Assembly: GCF_001012825.1 (NCBI RefSeq)
Contig: NZ_LCZJ02000029.1
Coordinates: forward strand, 62,001-126,000
Direction: 5' to 3'
From: Paenibacillus etheri
GTDB lineage: Bacteria > Bacillota > Bacilli > Paenibacillales > Paenibacillaceae
Length of the DNA: 64,000 bases
The translations under genes and the position numbers were made by a program. This document shows, one piece after another, positions 55,838-64,000 of this stretch (position 1 is its first letter; every line of letters begins with the position of its first letter). The notes below the pieces were generated by a model, which saw nothing but the letters and a program-made list of their open reading frames with translations, was not told the origin of the DNA and searched no databases.

Positions 55838-57257
55838 TCATTCCACGTCTTGATCAACCTCCGGAACAGCCTTCTCCAGAGATACTTCCTTCAAATAAAG
55901 CTTCGCAGTTCCTCCATCATAGGAAACATCCTCAATTTTGATCCCAATTATCTTTACAGCAGCCAAATCTACGCCCACCCCTGCTGCTGCAGTCGGCAGT
56001 GAAATAGATAAGGTCGTATAACCCTTAGAATCTACAGGCACAGGATCGCCGCTATCGCTCCATTTCCAGTCCGCACCTGTCTTGATGAATAGACGCGCTT
56101 TAGCTGCACCACTCGAAAGCTTAACCTTAGCGCTGATCGTATCCAGCCCTGTGATATTTAGCTTCTCAGGATTAATAGCAAGTTCAAAGGATTCTTTGGA
56201 GCTGCCATTTGCATCATTGCCGATATTAATCAAATCAAACTGTACGCTTGCCGCTTCTTCATTGGTATCAAATGCTGGAGGTTGAGCGTTGGCGGACGAA
56301 CGTTAGTTGCAGCCCACCCTGCAATATCAGATGATGTAGTGAAGGCATATAACACGCCAGGCGCATGTCCCTGTGAACCCCCATTTCCTTCTTCCGACAT
56401 ATCCGGAAGTGTCCCATCATAAACCGCTTGAATATCGTCACATAAGCTTCAAAATTATCTACCAATGCCTTGTCAGCAACAGGTGTAGTATACGCATTAT
56501 AAAGACCAATATTATCTACATAGATTGGCAATTCACCTTCAACTTCCAAACCACTGCCAACCAGAGATATCGCTAATCCAGTGGCTTCTGCTGTTTTAGC
56601 GGCATTATCCAGATCAATCGAAACATCAAATTTATAATATTGTGATCCACCTAAGTTAACTTTCTCTAGACCGGACAAAGATTTATAGGATGAGTCCATG
56701 CCATACTTCGTATCCCAATCTGGTGGCAATTGAATCACACTACGTATCGCTGCATTGTTAGCCTCATTCTGTGTACTCTCCGGAATGAACACGGAGAACT
56801 TCACACGTGTAACTTGGGATACATCCACTCCATCCAATGCCAAATCATTCAATTGCAACTTCAATTCCTGCCAAGCATCCTCAGCAGACAGCCCTTCAGT
56901 AATGTTAATAACAAGCTTGCCGTCGCTATCTAGTGACGCATGTTGCAAGATCGTCTTGATCGTCTCTGCATTATTGGTGAGACCAGACCAAGTACCATTG
57001 TTTTGGATTTGCTCCAAATCCTTGTCTGTATCAAAAGTAAGTACCTTTATTGGCACTTCATTGATATTTAAGAATACGGAATTAGTCTGCGTAAGTGTAG
57101 CATCTCCAGTTCCATATGCTCTCACTGTAATCTCTGTCGAACTGCCATTAAGACTAGCGTCTGGCTGCCAAGAAGCATTATAGTAACCGTCCGCCCCGAG
57201 CGTCATTTCCACCTCTACTCCAGAATCACCCACAGTATAGGTTACTTTGCTAGGCAC
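55838..57257 (-). pseudogene. truncated, frameshifted glycanase carbohydrate-binding region
   Basis: A single ancestral reading frame split into three. Frame one starts at GTG 57257, preceded by AGGAGG, with VTYTVGDSGVEVEMTLGADG (Ig-like) and IKVLTFDTDKDLEQIQNNG (carbohydrate-binding beta-sandwich). It shifts near 56438 after DNFEAY. Frame two reads DDIQAVYDGTLPDMSEEGNG and GWAATNVRPP, and shifts back near 56280. Frame three gives PAFDTNEEAASVQFDLINIG and continues to the end at 55838. Each break looks like a small indel. No signal peptide or catalytic domain is present, and an in-frame stop lies just upstream, so the 5' part has been lost. It resembles C-terminal modules of secreted mannanases, an inference from module type only. 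Confidence 0.7.
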
Positions 57258-57510
57258 TTCGTTTTACCCTCCTGTTTGTAAAGGTTTTCATTTTTACTCA
57301 AGTAGAAGACTCGACTTCTTTATCAACCTCCCAATTTATTCCCAATAACAATTTAGTTATTATATTAGCACCAAATAACCCCATAAACAATAACTTTTTT
57401 TTAAAAAAATAGTTCTTTCGTTAGAGAACATGCCGAATATCAGGATTAACCCAACTAAATATAATCAAATTAAGGATAACAAAATACTAACAAAACACTT
57501 CTCCTTCAGT

Positions 57511-57555
57511 AAAAAAAGCCAATCTCCAGTGAATTGGAGATTGGCTTTAATTTTC
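57511..57555 (-). terminator. dgt-like gene terminator
   Basis: AAAGCCAATCTCCA pairs with TGGAGATTGGCTTT with A and T runs on both sides, 9-50 bases from the stop. Confidence 0.88.
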
Positions 57556-57563
57556 ACTTTTAT

Positions 57564-58973
57564 CTAATCCAAGTCATAAATCGATCCGACCTTCAAACCA
57601 TATAGCTCATTGTATATTTTTTCAGCAAAAGCATCTGTCATCCCTGCGATATAATCAATCACCATATGTTCCCACGTCCAGATGGGATTGGCTTGTTTCT
57701 GATCCTTCTCGAAGCGTTGCAGCCAGTCCGATGGAATAATGGCTTTGGATGTCTGCGGATCAAGAAAAGCTCCCCATAGACGGCGAAGAATCCATTCACT
57801 GCGTTTCTGAAGACGCTGTACTCTTAAATCACGGATCATGGTAACCCAAGCGAAGCTTTTCAGTACACATACGGTCCGTAGCATATCCTCATCTTCTTTT
57901 CCTTCCTTTATAAAGGTGACCTTCTTCCAGTCTCCATCAGGGATCACACCCAGACTTGCAACGAAGGTGCTGACCCAGTAGGCCTTAACTTCACGCCGAG
58001 TTCTGGAATAGTCGTTCTCGCAGGTTGGCATCTTTTCCATCCATACTCTAAGAAATGAACTAAGCACCTCTTCAACCTTAGCGCGGATGTCTTCCTCCTC
58101 CCAACCCTTCCAGAAGAAATCCTCTAGCGTTGTGATTTTCTCTACGATCAGCCGCTGAATATAGGAATCATGCATAAAGTGTTCATGCACTTCAATCTTT
58201 CCAGCTTTAATTCCATCCTCCAAATCATGTGCAGAATAAGCGATATCATCGCAAAGGTCCATCAGCTGAGCTTCCAACGTTTTCTTACCTGCTGGTATTC
58301 CCCACTCTTTGCGAATCTCCGAAATATATGCCCATTCGTGAAGGTACATCCCCTTCTTCAGTGAGGTGCCGGGAAACGGATACTTATTGATTCCGAGGAG
58401 CACCGCATCTGACAGATTTAGTCCATCAATGTTCTCACGCTTCTCTAGAAACATAATCAGACGAAAATTATGAGCGTTGCCTTCAAAATGTTCATAGCGC
58501 TGCTTCATCTGCTCATGAATGAGTAACCTATCAGCACCCGTTGCTCCAGCTTGCAGGGCAGCCTCGTTCGTCTTTTTTTCAATAAGCTGCTCCAGAATAT
58601 TATCCAGTACCTCTTCCCCTTTATGTCCGAAGGGAGGATGACCAAAATCATGAGCAATGGCCGCGCATTCTACAACCTCTGGATCTATAACAAGTCCCGG
58701 ATTCTCCGCCTTACTTGTCTCCACCTTTGGGTAAGATCTAAGCAGACTTTTCGCTGCCTCACGAGCAATCTGTGCGACTTCAAGTGAATGAGTTAGACGC
58801 GTCCGGTAATAATCACCCGTGCCCGCCCCGAACACTTGAGATTTGCCTTGCAGCCTACGAAAAGTAGGCGAATGAATCAAGCGTGAATAATCACGCTCAT
58901 AAGCAGCTCTCGACGTTTCTAGGCGGGTAATTTCCGGATATTGCCGGTGTTCTCTTTTTTCAATAAGTGTCAT
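57564..58973 (-). CDS. dgt: deoxyguanosinetriphosphate triphosphohydrolase-like protein
   Basis: A 469-residue HD-domain hydrolase that removes triphosphate from dGTP or other dNTPs. The HD metal site appears as TRLTHSLEVAQIA (about residue 60), AAIAHDFGHPPFGHKGE and later DLCDDIAYSAHDLEDGI. The N-terminal YERDYSRLIHSPTFRRLQGK is characteristic. ATG 58973 follows GGGGTGG; a TTG six codons earlier is possible. It has no operon partner. Confidence 0.92.
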   Translation of the reverse strand: MTLIEKREHRQYPEITRLETSRAAYERDYSRLIHSPTFRRLQGKSQVFGAGTGDYYRTRLTHSLEVAQIAREAAKSLLRSYPKVETSKAENPGLVIDPEVVECAAIAHDFGHPPFGHKGEEVLDNILEQLIEKKTNEAALQAGATGADRLLIHEQMKQRYEHFEGNAHNFRLIMFLEKRENIDGLNLSDAVLLGINKYPFPGTSLKKGMYLHEWAYISEIRKEWGIPAGKKTLEAQLMDLCDDIAYSAHDLEDGIKAGKIEVHEHFMHDSYIQRLIVEKITTLEDFFWKGWEEEDIRAKVEEVLSSFLRVWMEKMPTCENDYSRTRREVKAYWVSTFVASLGVIPDGDWKKVTFIKEGKEDEDMLRTVCVLKSFAWVTMIRDLRVQRLQKRSEWILRRLWGAFLDPQTSKAIIPSDWLQRFEKDQKQANPIWTWEHMVIDYIAGMTDAFAEKIYNELYGLKVGSIYDLD

Positions 58974-59405
58974 ATTCCCACCCCTAACCAAATGTCTCTA
59001 TATTGAACTTCATTATAAGGCATTTTCATAACAATTTTCACATCAAAATGCAAAATGCTATACCAATGCCAAACTGCAATGGAAGCAATCCACCAAACTT
59101 AATGCAACTGAAATGGAAACATTAATCTTAACTTCATCACTCTATTCAAAAGAACGATATTAAACCATCATTACCTAAACCTATCCTGCCTACTCAGCTT
59201 AGCATTAAATAATCGTTTCTATTTCGGACGGAAGAAAACTTACTTATATTGTAGAGTCTGTAGAAATCTTCACCACTGCTGAAGCACCCTTGGAACGAAT
59301 CTTCGGAAAGAACATGAAAAAAGGCTGATCGTTTTTGCAAAACTGAAACTATGAATATTTTAACCCTTCAAAGGAGCATTCTAAAATAAAAAAACAGGTG
59401 AATTC
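58974..59405. other. AT-rich intergenic region with possible coding remnant
   Basis: No intact gene. From 59221 to 59328 the plus strand reads ISDGRKLTYIVESVEIFTTA then EAPLERIFGKNMKKG and a stop. It looks like a protein C-terminus with no start, so it may be a gene tail left by deletion. I do not recognise the family. Confidence 0.4.
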
Positions 59406-60155
59406 ATGAAAACTAGCTGCAAAATTATGATGACTACCCTCTCTCTCTTGTTATGCTTCACGAACTCCGCTCTAGGTAGTCCGAGCAAGAACCGCGACTA
59501 CTACGAAAAAAGAGGAGACATGATTTGGGAAGTACATACTAACCAAAAAGTGATTGCATTGACGTTTGATGACGGTCCTGACCCTTCTGAAACCGATCAA
59601 ATATTAAAGGTATTGAGTCAACATCATGCGAAATGCACCTTTTTTGCTATTGGAAAAAGAATTGCGACCTATCCAGAAGTGGCGAAACGAGTCATTTCCG
59701 AAGGACATGAATTAGCTAACCATACCTACAATCACGTTTATTTTAGAAAACCTATTAACAAAGACCAATTTGAGCGAGAGCTGAAATTAACCGAAGAAGA
59801 GATTATAAAGGTCTCTGGAAAGCACAGCTCTTTGTTCAGACCTCCAGGTGGAATGTATGACGAGACACTGGTTGATATCTCAAACAATATGGGACTAAAG
59901 CCTATTCTATGGTCCTGGCATCAGGATACACGCGACTGGAATCGCCCTGGCGTGCAGAGTATCGCGAACAGGGTTATTCGCAATGCACGTAATGGTGACA
60001 TCGTCCTGTTTCATGATCATGTGCATGGACAATCCCAAACCAGAGAAGCGCTCAAAATTATTTTACCGGAATTAGAAAAGCAAGGTTTCCGATTTGTTAC
60101 CGTTTCAGAATTAATCAAATTATCCGATACACAGCAGGCGGGTAAACCACAATAG
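59406..60155 (+). CDS. polysaccharide deacetylase (NodB homology, CE4)
   Basis: A 249-residue secreted enzyme with signal peptide (MMTTLSLLLCFTNSALG). The CE4 motifs are present: TFDDGPDPSET (metal Asp pair), HTYNHVYF with the zinc histidines (HELANHTYNH), RPPGGMYDETL, and HDHVHGQSQTREAL. It removes acetyl groups from peptidoglycan or another glycan outside the membrane. CAGGTGA precedes the ATG. Confidence 0.93.
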   Translation: MKTSCKIMMTTLSLLLCFTNSALGSPSKNRDYYEKRGDMIWEVHTNQKVIALTFDDGPDPSETDQILKVLSQHHAKCTFFAIGKRIATYPEVAKRVISEGHELANHTYNHVYFRKPINKDQFERELKLTEEEIIKVSGKHSSLFRPPGGMYDETLVDISNNMGLKPILWSWHQDTRDWNRPGVQSIANRVIRNARNGDIVLFHDHVHGQSQTREALKIILPELEKQGFRFVTVSELIKLSDTQQAGKPQ

Positions 60156-60221
60156 CCTAATTGCACAGGGCTTCAAAATAAGGTAGGCTTGTCCTATTAT
60201 GAAGTTCTGGAGGCTTTTGTG

Positions 60222-61193
60222 ATGTCTGATAACACATCCTATACGACTGAGGAAATTGCCCGTGTACTGAAGATCTCGAAATTAAAAGTATATGATCTGA
60301 TTAAAAAAGGGGAGCTTCCCTCCTACCGTGTAGGAAAACAGATGCGTGTAGATCAATCTGATTTAGAAGCCTACAAACAGAATGCTCGAAGTGGTATGAC
60401 CTCACCGACATCGCCGCTGGCTTTTGCTGGAGCAAATCGAACTCAAGTTGCCACACATTCTGGCCAATTTAATAGCAAGGCTACAGGAAATAATCTGGTG
60501 ATTACAGGTCAGGATATGTCACTCGATATTCTAGCCACCTATTTGGAACGTTCCCAGTCCACTGGACGCCCTCTTCGTTCTTACGCTGGCAGTCTAGACA
60601 GTCTAATTGCCATGTATCAGGGCGAATCGGACATCGTCAGTACGCATCTGCTCGACGGGGATACGGGAGAATATAACCTTCCCTATATTCGTAAAATACT
60701 TGTGGGCTTCTCTTATGTTGTAGTCCGTCTGTTGACCCGAAGTGCAGGATTGTATGTTCAAAAAGGAAACCCAAGAGGTCTCCTTGAGTGGTCTCATCTA
60801 CAACAGGAGGGACTTACAATGATCAATAGAGAACGAGGCGCTGGCGCACGCGTGTTATTGGATGAACAACTCCGATTGCACGGCATTCCTGCTGCAAGCC
60901 TATCTGGATATGAGCAGGAAGAGAATAGCCATTTGGCGGTCGCCGGTAAAGTGGCACGAGGAGAAGCCGATGTGGCCATCGGCACCGAGAAAGCTGCCAA
61001 GATTGTCGATGGCATTGATTTCATTCCCTTGATTCAAGAGTGTTACGATCTCGTGATGCTCAAGAAAACGGAGCATGAGCAATGGATCGCTACCGTGATT
61101 GATATTTTACGCTCACCAGCCTTTCAAAGTGAGCTTGGATCCATTCACGGATACGATCTTACGGAAACTGGGACGATTATTTACGAGACGTGA
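60222..61193 (+). CDS. excisionase-type HTH plus periplasmic-binding-fold regulator
   Basis: A 323-residue cytosolic regulator. The N-terminus is a MerR/excisionase-like HTH: YTTEEIARVLKISKLKVYDL and IKKGELPSYRVGKQMRVDQ. A linker of about 45 residues leads to a PBP-like domain (NNLVITGQDMSLDILATYLE, GESDIVSTHLLDGDTGEYN, GEADVAIGTEKAAKIVDGID). Such fusions sense small ligands such as molybdate or its cofactor. It is convergent with modB-modA, which it may control. ATG 60222 with GGAGG about 10 bases upstream is preferred over the 11-codon longer frame. Confidence 0.85.
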   Translation: MSDNTSYTTEEIARVLKISKLKVYDLIKKGELPSYRVGKQMRVDQSDLEAYKQNARSGMTSPTSPLAFAGANRTQVATHSGQFNSKATGNNLVITGQDMSLDILATYLERSQSTGRPLRSYAGSLDSLIAMYQGESDIVSTHLLDGDTGEYNLPYIRKILVGFSYVVVRLLTRSAGLYVQKGNPRGLLEWSHLQQEGLTMINRERGAGARVLLDEQLRLHGIPAASLSGYEQEENSHLAVAGKVARGEADVAIGTEKAAKIVDGIDFIPLIQECYDLVMLKKTEHEQWIATVIDILRSPAFQSELGSIHGYDLTETGTIIYET

Positions 61194-61260
61194 TGCATTA
61201 TAGGCTGGCGTCATATTAATGGGTATATTGGTATATCCTCTTTGTGTAATCTCAAAAATA

Positions 61261-61308
61261 AATGAAGCCCACTCAGATCGCTCTGGATGGGCTTCATTTT
61301 TATTTTGT
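61261..61308. terminator. bidirectional terminator
   Basis: AATGAAGCCCA pairs with TGGGCTTCATT, with A/T-rich flanks, between the convergent regulator and modB. Confidence 0.88.
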
Positions 61309-61319
61309 AAGCAATGAAA

Positions 61320-61982
61320 TTAAGTACGACGGTTCACAAATATCAACATCACAGCAGACATAACAATAATGGAGCACACCCACATCCAAGCAAGGGTCAT
61401 GTTGCCGCCATCCACCGCGACATAGATCGCTGTGGGCACAGTCTGGGTGCGGCCAGGAATATTTCCAGCTACCATGATCGTAGCACCGAATTCCCCTAAA
61501 CCACGGGCAAAACCCAGAACATACCCCGCAGCGAGTGAACGACCTGCAAGGGGCAATGTGACATAACGCAGTACCTGTAATTCACTCGCTCCCTGTGCAC
61601 GCGCCGCATCTTCAAGATCCGGTTCCACACCTTCAAAGCCCGCCTTCACCGTGCGGTAGACGAGAGGAAAAGCTACGACAACCGCGGCGATCACTGCAGC
61701 CCCCCATGTGAAAAGGATCGTATGCTCCGTCATCTGTTCATACCATCTGCCAATCCAGCTGCGACGACCTAAGACGACCAACAGCACAAATCCGACAACT
61801 GTCGGCGGCAACACGAGTGGAAGCAGCATTACAGTCTCGAGCAAGCTATAACCAGGAAATTTCCGACCTGCCATCGCCTTAGCCGCAGCCGTTGCCAGAA
61901 TAAACACAATGATGCTCGTAATTACTGATATTTTTACGGAAAGCCAGACTGGGGCAAAGAAATCAGTCCAGTTTATTTCCAT
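61320..61982 (-). CDS. modB: molybdate ABC transporter permease
   Basis: A 220-residue membrane protein with five spans. The ModB coupling motif reads DLEDAARAQGASELQVLRYV then TLPLAG. It starts INWTDFFAPVWLSVKISVIT, as usual for the family. The ATG at 61982 follows GGGGTGG; a GTG 21 bases earlier is less likely. It follows modA by 31 bases. The expected ATPase gene modC is absent downstream, where a terminator stands. Confidence 0.94.
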   Translation of the reverse strand: MEINWTDFFAPVWLSVKISVITSIIVFILATAAAKAMAGRKFPGYSLLETVMLLPLVLPPTVVGFVLLVVLGRRSWIGRWYEQMTEHTILFTWGAAVIAAVVVAFPLVYRTVKAGFEGVEPDLEDAARAQGASELQVLRYVTLPLAGRSLAAGYVLGFARGLGEFGATIMVAGNIPGRTQTVPTAIYVAVDGGNMTLAWMWVCSIIVMSAVMLIFVNRRT

Positions 61983-62013
61983 CCTTATCCACCCCGCTTC
62001 CACCTATTATTTT

Positions 62014-62805
62014 TTAATTAAGAAGCAAGAAGCCATAGCTTGCAAAAATATCACTAGCTTCCTTGCTCTGAAGATAAGTGTACAATTCCTTAGCTTCCTT
62101 CTGATTCTTCGAATTCTTCACGATACCTGCCGGATAATTAATGGCTTTGTGAACATGCGGACCCACGGTAAGAGCAATCTTCGTCTTCTTTGAAGTCAAT
62201 GCATCTGTCTTATAGACAAAGCCTGCATCGACATTCCCCGTTTCGACGTAAGAAAGTACCTGACGGACATCCTTCGCAAATACAAGCTTGTTTTTCACTG
62301 TATCCCATACCTTCTTCGCAGTTAACGATTGCTGAGCATATTGGCCTGCGGGCACAGATTCAGGCTGTCCTACCGCTACCTTCTTAAAGGATTTGTCCGT
62401 AAGTTGAGTGATCGTATTTAATGAAGCGTTTGAATTCGAAGGTACGACCAGAACCAGTTGATTCTTAAGCAGAACCTTATGGTCAGAGATCAGTCCAGCA
62501 TCCACTAACGCATTCATCTGTTTATCCCCTGCAGAGAAGAAAAGATCAGCCGGAGCACCTTGCTCAATCTGCTTCTGTAATGTTCCGGATGCAGCATAAT
62601 TAAAGACTAATTCAATATCGGGATGCTTCTTCTCATAGAGAAGAGCCATTTTATCTAAACTATCCTGCAAGCTGGCTGCAGCGGATACTATAATCTCTGT
62701 TTTCTTGGAAGCTGCCTCTATCTCCACCGCTGCGCCTGCAGATAAATTCACAACCAAAAAAATTGCCAATACGCTAAAGATTCTAATTGACCATTTCTTA
62801 AACAT
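62014..62805 (-). CDS. modA: molybdate-binding protein
   Basis: A 263-residue extracytoplasmic binding protein. Family features: VSAAASLQDSLDKMALLYEK, FNYAASGTLQKQIEQGAPAD, LVLVVPSNSN, VGQPESVPAGQYAQQSL and VETGNVDAGFVYKTDAL. A hydrophobic leader is present (IRIFSVLAIFLVVNLSAGAA) but no lipobox cysteine, unusual for a Gram-positive binding protein. It may be tethered by an uncleaved leader or be released. AGGAGG sets the ATG at 62805. Confidence 0.94.
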   Translation of the reverse strand: MFKKWSIRIFSVLAIFLVVNLSAGAAVEIEAASKKTEIIVSAAASLQDSLDKMALLYEKKHPDIELVFNYAASGTLQKQIEQGAPADLFFSAGDKQMNALVDAGLISDHKVLLKNQLVLVVPSNSNASLNTITQLTDKSFKKVAVGQPESVPAGQYAQQSLTAKKVWDTVKNKLVFAKDVRQVLSYVETGNVDAGFVYKTDALTSKKTKIALTVGPHVHKAINYPAGIVKNSKNQKEAKELYTYLQSKEASDIFASYGFLLLN

Positions 62806-62955
62806 TTCCATTCCTCCTATTTTCATATGTATATGTAGATGCTATTCTAGCATACGTTTTTTCGATTTTCTATAGATTAAGTTGTGTTTAGATATGTTTG
62901 GTTATATATTGTTATAATTAGATAGTAAAATGAGTATATCTTCGACTTAATCGCA

Positions 62956-63010
62956 AAAAAAGGATGCCTCCGGCAACCATTTAAATGGTTGCACAAGCAC
63001 CCCATCTTTC
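62956..63010 (-). terminator. terminator of the WYL regulator gene
   Basis: A long stem closed by CAACCATTTAAATGGTTG at its tip, with GGGGTGC/GGCATCC at the base and seven T on the minus strand. Confidence 0.85.
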
Positions 63011-63040
63011 GAATTGAACGAGGGTCAAATGAGCATATCA

Positions 63041-64000
63041 CTATTTATAGTGCGCACTCCATTTTTCCAACTGCTGCCTGATTACTTCACGATAATAGTA
63101 CGGTTCAATGATTTCAGCTTCCTCTTCAAATCTCTTAATCCAGCGGACAAATCCAATATCTTGTTCCACTGCAACCTTAAAATGAAAACATCTAGATTGA
63201 CGATCCACTTTGTTTGGCTTAAAAGGTAATTCGTCCTTCTTGATTCCTTCCATTATCCGTTCCGAGAATTTCACTTTGAATTCTACCTGTAAACTATCCC
63301 GATCGAGTGACCATTTCTGCTTCATAAAAGCTTGCACATCAAACGCTTCCTTCGAAAAAAAACGGTTTAGTGGCTTCACATTAGAAAAATCGTTGATGTG
63401 ATATGTACGAATAATACCCTGGCGATGACAAAATCCAATAAGATGAAAACGACTTTCCAGCGGGACAAGACAATAAGGATCAATAGTGATCCCTTTCTCT
63501 TCTAGTGCATTTTCACTATAATTCGCTTGAATGCTCTTTTGCTTTAATAAAGCCTCCAGGATCGGAGTAAGAAAAGAGTGTTGCTCCATCTGCGAACTGT
63601 TTCTTTCCGCCCACCCCACTCCTACTTCTCTCCTTGCACGTTCTATCGTTTCTTCTCTCTCTGCCTTACGTTTATATTCAGCTGCGACTACTTTTTCATA
63701 TGCGCTTTCAAAATCTATGGGTAATGCTGGTTTTATATCTTCCATAATATAGCGCAATTGCGAAAATGCGGTTGCTTCTTCTTCCGACCAATCCAAGGGA
63801 TAGAGTGCAAAATTTCCAATAAAAGCATAACCTTTTCCATGCCCCAAATGGGTTATGGGAATATGCATGGCGCTAAGCGCATCCATATCCCGGTATATCG
63901 TTCTCTCGCTGTTGCCGCAGCGTTCCGCCAATTCGCGGGCTAATATCCCCGGCTTAGCTTGAACAAGTGTAATAATGCGCATCAGTCGGATTAATCGGTC
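63041..64000 (-). CDS. HTH/WYL-domain transcriptional regulator (5' end outside window)
   Basis: A YafY-like regulator. The N-terminal HTH reads KPGILARELAERCGNSERTI then YRDMDALSAMHIPI. The WYL domain follows after a linker, with IDPYCLVPLESRFHLIGFCH and RTYHINDFSNVKPL. A WCX-like C-terminus closes it. The first ATG inside the window is at 63982, but upstream codons (DRLIRL) stay open to the edge and match the family start, so the gene continues beyond 64000. The ligand is unknown. Confidence 0.88.
   Translation of the reverse strand, partial: DRLIRLMRIITLVQAKPGILARELAERCGNSERTIYRDMDALSAMHIPITHLGHGKGYAFIGNFALYPLDWSEEEATAFSQLRYIMEDIKPALPIDFESAYEKVVAAEYKRKAEREETIERARREVGVGWAERNSSQMEQHSFLTPILEALLKQKSIQANYSENALEEKGITIDPYCLVPLESRFHLIGFCHRQGIIRTYHINDFSNVKPLNRFFSKEAFDVQAFMKQKWSLDRDSLQVEFKVKFSERIMEGIKKDELPFKPNKVDRQSRCFHFKVAVEQDIGFVRWIKRFEEEAEIIEPYYYREVIRQQLEKWSAHYK

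Overview
The window reads as a chromosomal segment of a spore-forming, low-to-mid GC Firmicute, most likely Paenibacillus or a close relative. Evidence: strong AGGAGG ribosome sites and U-tailed terminators throughout; an H-type small acid-soluble spore protein, a SleB-type germination hydrolase and a Spo0E-like phosphatase; tandem T-box leaders; a CIRCE operator on groESL; a Ku/LigD-type end-joining set; and a YesM/YesN-controlled sugar ABC transporter with a GH2 glycosidase. The assignment is by gene content and family resemblance only.

Layout. 1-2.6 kb is a decayed margin: remnants of a CoA-enzyme activase and of a cardiolipin synthase, one intact methyltransferase, and a stretch with repeated TGTAGGYA motifs. 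2.7-16.2 kb is a conserved housekeeping block that resembles the Bacillus subtilis thiL-tsaE-tsaB-rimI-tsaD/ydiF/moaC/tat/groESL neighbourhood: groEL-groES, tatC, tatA, moaB, moaC, formyl-THF cyclo-ligase, ydiF, then tsaD-rimI-tsaB-tsaE. Between ydiF and tsaD sit a cluster of DnaA boxes and a 2-isopropylmalate synthase gene led by two tandem leucine T-boxes. 16.4-23.5 kb holds sspH, a Ku-ligase operon and a separate LigD-type polymerase gene; between them lies an ECF sigma/anti-sigma pair followed by two secreted paralogues. Two matching promoter-like motifs suggest that the sigma factor drives both transcription units.

23.6-42.9 kb is mostly envelope and metabolism: a YitT-family membrane protein, cardiolipin synthase, an M23 peptidase plus bactofilin, an ABC-2 exporter, glutamate synthase large subunit, a TetR-YhgE pair with two matching 23-bp operators, a diacylglycerol-type glucosyltransferase, a UPF0173 hydrolase, a SleB-like hydrolase, an RNA ligase-like phosphoesterase and a 2-hydroxyacid dehydrogenase.

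42.9-46.4 kb is an accessory patch: a broken GrpB gene, then a group II intron inserted directly behind the terminator of a small Spo0E-like gene. The intron is itself interrupted inside domain V by a frameshifted IS1182-family element with 15-bp inverted repeats and a 4-bp target duplication. 46.5-55.7 kb is a sugar uptake and hydrolysis system (binding protein, two permeases, GH2 enzyme) with a divergent two-component pair. 55.8-57.3 kb is a truncated, twice-frameshifted piece of a glycanase. 57.5-64 kb holds a dGTPase-like protein, a polysaccharide deacetylase, and molybdate uptake genes modA and modB without modC, facing an excisionase-fold/periplasmic-binding-fold regulator, then a WYL regulator that runs off the right edge.
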